Below are positions 59,224 through 64,000 of a stretch of DNA of 64,000 nucleotides, piece by piece; position 1 is the stretch's first letter; the number at the start of each line of letters is the position of its first letter. The notes beneath the pieces are model-generated. The model ran no database searches. It worked only from the letters and a program-made list of their open reading frames with translations, and was not told the DNA's origin. This stretch comes from a virus. The DNA lies in IMG/VR virus record IMGVR_UViG_3300025087_000053, positions 1-64,000 of that record; one strand, 5' to 3'. Made by a program: the position numbers and the translations under genes.

Positions 59224-60081
59224 TCATTTATTCCAAAAAAAGCTGTGGTCAAGCGGAACCTCCGAGTCCGCTTCGAACCCACAAGAACAAGCAAAATGAT
59301 ACTTTCTCTTAATATCAGGAGCCACTTTAGAATAACAAAAAGTTAAATGGGCCGAGTCTACCATCGGAAGCTTTTCTAATGCTGTACGAAGGAATACGGC
59401 AGTCCTGGGGTCATTCTTTGCTATCTTCTCCCCCTTTTCGTTCTCAATGGAAACAACGGCAGTTTCTAGCACAGAAAGATTTGTCAATTCCTTAATCTTT
59501 TTTTGTTCGTCTCGGGTTAAAAGCTGAAATTGTGCTTTCCATTTGGTTTTGGGAAGTTCTATTTCATATGTCTTTGGGCCGGTTTTTACAATTACTTCGT
59601 CCCCTTCTGGCATACCTGGGGCTAGCTCAAAACTGTCCAAATCTACGGAACTATTAACTCTTTGCCCACAAGATGGACAGCCCAAAGAAAACTCATATTT
59701 CGGAGATATGGATTTTGACCGAGAAGCAATAACAATTGCGTTAATATCGGCAGCCAACAGCTCTCTCGGGTTTATGTGTTTATCCACCAAGATATGAGCA
59801 AGAAATTTATCTATTGCAAGGTCTTTTTTCCATAAATCTTTGTTGGAAAGAATATCCTCGTCTTTTGCTGTCATATGATAAATTTCAACGAATTCAGCAT
59901 CTTTCAGAGGGTGCCCCTCTGGATAAAATCTTCCTTTACTTGGGATTTCTATTGTTTCCGTCTCAACAGGAAGATCAAACCATCTTGTTTTTTCTTGTGT
60001 TGGCGGAGGGTTGAAAGCTACATCTTCTTCTGTTGTTTTTTGATGCGCTCCCAAAAGTCGTTCGTCGTTTCTTGTTGCCAT
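59224..60081 (-). CDS. T4 gp26-like baseplate hub assembly protein
   Basis: 285 residues. ETIEIPSKGRFYPEGHPLKD, EFVEIYHMTAKDEDILSNKD and NPRELLAADINAIVIASRSK are the signature of the T4-type base plate (gp26) family. A zinc ribbon follows (GCPSCGQ) with another pair near the end (FACSCGF). Directs baseplate hub assembly. First gene after miniature element copy 5. Confidence 0.8.
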   Translation of the reverse strand: MATRNDERLLGAHQKTTEEDVAFNPPPTQEKTRWFDLPVETETIEIPSKGRFYPEGHPLKDAEFVEIYHMTAKDEDILSNKDLWKKDLAIDKFLAHILVDKHINPRELLAADINAIVIASRSKSISPKYEFSLGCPSCGQRVNSSVDLDSFELAPGMPEGDEVIVKTGPKTYEIELPKTKWKAQFQLLTRDEQKKIKELTNLSVLETAVVSIENEKGEKIAKNDPRTAVFLRTALEKLPMVDSAHLTFCYSKVAPDIKRKYHFACSCGFEADSEVPLDHSFFWNK

Positions 60082-60149
60082 GTTTTATTACCTTCTGGCG
60101 AACTTTCGCCAATGCTCATGCTGCGCTGTCTACAGCCCTTCAAACACAT

Positions 60150-60365
60150 AAAATATATCTCACATAAGTCGGTTTCGTGTGCTATATTTACAATGTGTCG
60201 AAGATTTATACTACGACTTATGAAAGAACCGCCGCCTTGGCGGGGATAGCCTGCTGTCAAGAAAGCTCTGGTTCTGGCCTTACGGCCAGAATGAAACTCT
60301 CTCATGGGCAGGAATTGAGTAGCCGTGTTAGCTAAGGAGTTCATGGTTTAAGTCTCAAAGGGGAC
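60150..60365 (+). mobile_element. miniature TnpB-derived element, copy 5
   Basis: About 215 bases between the gp26-like gene and the tail tube gene. The right end (GGTTTAAGTCTCAAAGGGGA) and the two hairpins are well conserved; the left inverted end is not recognisable and is probably lost. Promoter and fused 46-codon ORF retained. Confidence 0.7.
60195..60335 (+). CDS. 46-codon fusion ORF inside miniature element
   Basis: GTG 60195 to TAA 60335: MSKIYTTTYERTAALAGIAC... ending with the TnpB tail. Same organisation and length as copy 3, preceded directly by a TATATT box. Coding status uncertain. Confidence 0.4.
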   Translation: MSKIYTTTYERTAALAGIACCQESSGSGLTARMKLSHGQELSSRVS

Positions 60366-60426
60366 CTAGATTAGCACATTAAATAGGCTAATGTGAGGAT
60401 TTTAGCAAGAAGAGAAGAAATAAACA

Positions 60427-60963
60427 TTACGGGAAAACGCGCTGACGAGTGGGAGGAGTGTTTAATTCTGCCCAATCGTAAACAATGGTAACTTCCACTT
60501 CTGAAAGCTCATCGCTGGAATAATCCAATGTTGAAGGGCTAACTGCCGATATCCAAGCATTGTGGAGCATCCAAGTTTCTGTTTCACCACCTTCCTCATC
60601 TAACTGCGCAATCTTTATTAAACCAAGACTTGCCACAGAACGACTTTTAGACATAGAATTGGATAAATCGGATTCGTTAATCGGAGGATGATATCCCGCC
60701 TTTGAAATATATTTCAAAAGAGACATTACCGTATCATCACCAAACCCAAAGTCTACAAAAGTAGCACTAATGTCCTGCCAAGACATAATACCAGGGAATT
60801 TAAATTTGTGCCCCATGTAGTGGTGTTCTACTGTATTGACTTCAAATTTAGGCTTATCGATCTTTTTTGCGGCAATTCTGGGAACTTCGCTGATGCCCAA
60901 ATAAACAACCCACCGAAAAGCTCTCTTAGTGTCCGCGCCTATTGCATCACGCCAAAAAGCCAT
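60427..60963 (-). CDS. tail tube protein, gp19-like
   Basis: 178 residues. AFRWVVYLGI, EVNTVEHHYMGHKFKFPGIM-SWQDISATFVDFG and the C-terminal DELSEVEVTIVYDWAELN match the T4 gp19-type tube fold. Follows the sheath gene as in T4-like genomes; the tube is surrounded by the sheath and delivers the DNA. Confidence 0.85.
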   Translation of the reverse strand: MAFWRDAIGADTKRAFRWVVYLGISEVPRIAAKKIDKPKFEVNTVEHHYMGHKFKFPGIMSWQDISATFVDFGFGDDTVMSLLKYISKAGYHPPINESDLSNSMSKSRSVASLGLIKIAQLDEEGGETETWMLHNAWISAVSPSTLDYSSDELSEVEVTIVYDWAELNTPPTRQRVFP

Positions 60964-60992
60964 ATTATTTCCTCTCCTCTAAGTAATTACAA

Positions 60993-63827
60993 TTAATCAT
61001 CAAACGATGCACCACTAGAAGTAATGTTAAACTCAACAGCCAGATATTCAATTGCCTTAGCAGGCTTCAAAAGAATCTTTGCATACATGATGTTCCTGTC
61101 ACGTAAATCAGGAGTCGTAGTGGTTTCGTCAAGAATGATTCTAAAGTCTTCTAGACCGTAGTTAGACTTCACGCTAGCCAGAAGCGGTTCTACTTTAGAG
61201 TAAAACTTTTGCCACGTCGCCTGGACGTTATTCTCAAATAAGATTCCTTTGCTTCTTGTCGAAATCTCTTTCTTCAGATAGATCATCAGACGACGGACAT
61301 TAATTCTGTCCAAAGCAGATTGAGTAGTCTGAAGTGTTTTCTGCCCAAAGATAACAATCCCCTCTTGTGGGAAAGAAGCGATAGGGTTGATATTCACTTC
61401 ATATAATTTATCTCTGTCTTTCTTGGTCAGTTTCGCACGAACGTTAACAACAGGAATCCCACCCGCACCATCAGTTAGACCACCTCGATTAAATCCAGCA
61501 GGAGCAAACCACAGCTTGGAATTCTTTTGTCCATAGGCGAAAGCCCCAATTGCCACAACCGAAGGAGGAACCCACAGAAGAGCGTCGTTAATTGTATCTC
61601 TGACTTGCACCCAAGAATAATAGGTGCAACCATAAGAACTATTAATTCCTCTTCCCTGCAGATTAGAAACAACCGTAGAAACAGTCCCAACTCTAGAACT
61701 TTCCGAGTCGGTGCTTTCTGCACTAGGTTTGTAATCCCCATTCAGATCGATTACAGCTAGAGAATCTCGTCTTTCTTCGCAGGCATCAATAATATATCCA
61801 GTTAGACCTTCGTTAGAAAGACCCGGCATCGACATAATATTGCACTCAACAACTTCGGGATCTCTTACGGAATCAACCGCTCTACGGATTGTGTTGTAAG
61901 CGTAGTTTGTTAATTCTGTGCCACCAGTTAGATAAGTATTTCTAAAAGGTTCCTTCTCGGTAACATCTAGACCATCAAATCCACCAAACAGAGGAGCTGT
62001 AAATTGATCAAACCCAGAATCAAGAACCGTCTTCCAACCAGCAGAACCAGAGGCAGTATAAGAAGTACCTGCCGTTCTATAAGTCGAAGCATACAGAGCG
62101 TTGGTAGAAGATGCCGGATCAACCTTCAAGTTATCCAGAGAGAACTTAAAAGAATGCTCTGTTAGAGTACCATCGGAAAACGAATCTAGATCTGATGGCA
62201 GAGGATAAACCAAATCTTTAAAACTCTTCTCAAACTTCGCAGAAGAACCGCTTTGACAAGTGTCAATGCCCCAGTAAGCATCTCTAGGAGAACTAAAATT
62301 TCCTGTTAGCCCCGTAGTTCTAAGAGCAACCGAGGGGAAGGCCAAAGAACAAGTAAATGCCGAAATCCCAGAATGTATTGCTTGTGTACCTACTGTTGCA
62401 TAAGTTGAATGAGGCACGCTACCCATACCTTTAACAAAGGCGGTTGCTCCCGGTGCACTACCGCTAGTCAAAGAAACAGTATTGCAGCGCAGTGGGCCAT
62501 AGAACCCAAAGGGCAGAAGAGACGCATCTGTTAGACCAGAGTCTACGTCGTCATTCATTACAACATAAACAAATTTGCTTCTATTGGTATAATCACCATA
62601 GGTCACATATAGTCTGTTGGTCTCATCCCAAGTTTGATATTTTGTACCAATTTTCTTGGCAACGTAGTTGGGAGAAGAGGGATCAAGATTACAACCCGTG
62701 AAGGTCTCTAGAACAACTCTCTTCCCATCGTTATCCGAGCTTTGACGAATGGTTACTGTAAATGAACCATATTGATAATCTAAGTTCTCGCTATATTTGA
62801 CATCTTCAACAGAGACTTTAATGTTCTTGCTTAGCCATTCGCCACCGTCCAAGCTAACAAATTTAAACAACTTTTGCATATCATCCGGATCGTAAGAGGC
62901 ATAATCAGTTGATAAATCTTGTGCAAAGAACCACCCGGTTTCAGCTTTTTTAGAACCCATGCGATAGTCTGCACCATCATATGAGCCGCTGCCAAGAGCC
63001 ATAATAAATCCATAACAATCACCTGCAACAGAACCAGCACCAACTGTATCTTTTAGATGCCTGTCGAAGGTTTGACCAAGCCAATAAGTTTTAAGTCCCG
63101 CTGTTGCAATAATGTCGTTATTCACCAAAGTCGGATTTGTATTAAATACTCTTCGAATATATTTCGCAGAATTATCAGAGAAATTAAAAGCCGTGGTCAG
63201 AACATCTGTACCAGACGAATTCGCGATTGTAGCCTTAAATTCATAATTTCCACCTTGAGATTTCACAAGAGCAGCAGCACCAGAGCCGGAAGCACCTACA
63301 ACGGTGTCATTCGGCATCGTACCGCTTAGGCGAATAGAGCCCTCATCAAGATAAAAAATCGCAGCTAATGATGCACTTCCGTGATTTGCCACAGAACTAG
63401 AAGCAACAACAAATAAACCATAGGCTCCGCCATTGGTCGCTTGGTCTACTGTAGGCTCTACCAGAGCCGTTGCCCAACCCGCCTCTCCGTCCGCAGTAGC
63501 GTTGGTATGCTGTTCGCCTAGCAAACGAACATAAGTAATGGGAGATTCGTTTTTCAACCACGCCCAAGCAGCATAAGCGCCGTAAGTAGGAGCTGTATAA
63601 TTACCATCTCTCCATACGTCACCACCCTTACCACCGGCAATAGGATTTCCAAAAATCTCCACAAACTCCGAAAAAGAATTAACTTTTACCGGACGCATAC
63701 CAGGACCGCGTTCTGCACGACCGATGATTGCTGGACCAATAGGAACCCCGGTTTTGGAAACCTGAGAATTATCGGTCTCTTCAATCATAATCGCCGGGGA
63801 AATAAAGCGGAATTTATCAATCGCCAT
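60993..63827 (-). CDS. contractile tail sheath protein
   Basis: 944 residues, large for a sheath (T4 gp18 is about 660). N-terminal PAIMIEETDNSQVSKTGVPIGPAIIGRAERGPG and the C-terminal domain (NPIASFPQEGIVIFGQKTLQ, DRINVRRLMIYLKKEISTRS, ILLKPAKAIEYLAVEFNIT) are classical sheath blocks. The extra length is in the middle (about residues 120-600), which should form surface domains. A hairpin (CCAATC/GATTGG) lies in its mRNA leader near 63860. Confidence 0.93.
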   Translation of the reverse strand: MAIDKFRFISPAIMIEETDNSQVSKTGVPIGPAIIGRAERGPGMRPVKVNSFSEFVEIFGNPIAGGKGGDVWRDGNYTAPTYGAYAAWAWLKNESPITYVRLLGEQHTNATADGEAGWATALVEPTVDQATNGGAYGLFVVASSSVANHGSASLAAIFYLDEGSIRLSGTMPNDTVVGASGSGAAALVKSQGGNYEFKATIANSSGTDVLTTAFNFSDNSAKYIRRVFNTNPTLVNNDIIATAGLKTYWLGQTFDRHLKDTVGAGSVAGDCYGFIMALGSGSYDGADYRMGSKKAETGWFFAQDLSTDYASYDPDDMQKLFKFVSLDGGEWLSKNIKVSVEDVKYSENLDYQYGSFTVTIRQSSDNDGKRVVLETFTGCNLDPSSPNYVAKKIGTKYQTWDETNRLYVTYGDYTNRSKFVYVVMNDDVDSGLTDASLLPFGFYGPLRCNTVSLTSGSAPGATAFVKGMGSVPHSTYATVGTQAIHSGISAFTCSLAFPSVALRTTGLTGNFSSPRDAYWGIDTCQSGSSAKFEKSFKDLVYPLPSDLDSFSDGTLTEHSFKFSLDNLKVDPASSTNALYASTYRTAGTSYTASGSAGWKTVLDSGFDQFTAPLFGGFDGLDVTEKEPFRNTYLTGGTELTNYAYNTIRRAVDSVRDPEVVECNIMSMPGLSNEGLTGYIIDACEERRDSLAVIDLNGDYKPSAESTDSESSRVGTVSTVVSNLQGRGINSSYGCTYYSWVQVRDTINDALLWVPPSVVAIGAFAYGQKNSKLWFAPAGFNRGGLTDGAGGIPVVNVRAKLTKKDRDKLYEVNINPIASFPQEGIVIFGQKTLQTTQSALDRINVRRLMIYLKKEISTRSKGILFENNVQATWQKFYSKVEPLLASVKSNYGLEDFRIILDETTTTPDLRDRNIMYAKILLKPAKAIEYLAVEFNITSSGASFDD

Positions 63828-63928
63828 AAGTTTTTCTCTCCTCTGCGCTCAAAGCTCCAATCCTTTTTAAGATTGGTCATAGTAAATAGTTGATTTCTTG
63901 GCCAAAACGCGGAAGAAATAAGAGAAGT

Positions 63929-64000
63929 TTAATTTTCTTCGTCCTCATCCCAATCTAACATTACATATTCTCTAGGAATCTTGACTTCTACGATACTTTC
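63929..64000 (-). CDS. partial gene, C-terminus only
   Basis: The frame enters from the right edge and ends EVKIPREYVMLDWDEDEEN at TAA 63929. Acidic C-terminus; upstream neighbour of the sheath gene, so probably another virion protein. Confidence 0.55.
   Translation of the reverse strand, partial: ESIVEVKIPREYVMLDWDEDEEN

Overview
The window is a stretch of a large tailed-phage genome with a contractile tail (T4-like myovirus organisation, Caudoviricetes). The evidence is a tail sheath, a tail tube, a T4 gp26-like baseplate protein, a gp53-like baseplate protein and a tape measure, next to phage replication and nucleotide-metabolism genes. Nearly all genes lie on the minus strand and are closely packed, many with overlapping stop and start codons. 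The main plus-strand genes belong to TnpB-type mobile elements. DNA is AT-rich apart from the mobile elements and a few genes. Promoters look like host sigma70 sites (TTGACT, 17 bases, TATAAT). The host cannot be named from the sequence.

Right to left in transcription order: 64.0-50.3 kb holds the tail module (sheath, tube, baseplate, tape measure, and a 522-residue protein ending in ankyrin repeats). 50.3-37.7 kb holds replication and nucleotide genes (a compact family A polymerase, gp32-like SSB, RecA, nucleotidyltransferase-fold protein, dCMP-deaminase-like protein, 5'-3' exonuclease, DnaB helicase, B12-dependent ribonucleotide reductase, ThyX-like protein, tRNA-Ser, dUTPase). 37.7-29.3 kb holds a free-standing HNH nuclease, a GroES-like protein and a DNA polymerase III alpha subunit made as two proteins joined by a split intein. 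29.3-24.1 kb holds an acidic scaffold-like protein, a ClpP-like protease, an amidase and a GroEL chaperonin. 24-10 kb is an accessory region with three ankyrin proteins, mobile elements, a vWA protein paired with a J-domain pseudokinase, an adenylosuccinate-synthetase homologue, a Thg1-like protein and a stand-alone structured RNA. 10-0 kb has many small, individually promoted genes, a five-repeat type I-E-like CRISPR array behind a TnpB/Cas12-like gene, and a tandem family of small paralogues.

The strongest unusual features are: (1) a split intein that interrupts the PDxDxDF catalytic motif of DNA polymerase III alpha, with a C-intein of only 20 residues; (2) the CRISPR mini-array, separated from a compact RuvC nuclease gene by a hairpin-rich spacer; (3) a five-copy TnpB element family with terminal inverted repeats, including three miniature copies that keep the promoter, a short ORF and the guide-RNA-like right end; (4) an RNA of about 215 nt with its own promoter and terminator; (5) the vWA and J-domain/pseudokinase gene pair; (6) ankyrin proteins whose N-terminal domain resembles one I recall from giant-virus ankyrin proteins. 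All functional statements are from reading the sequence; no database search was run.
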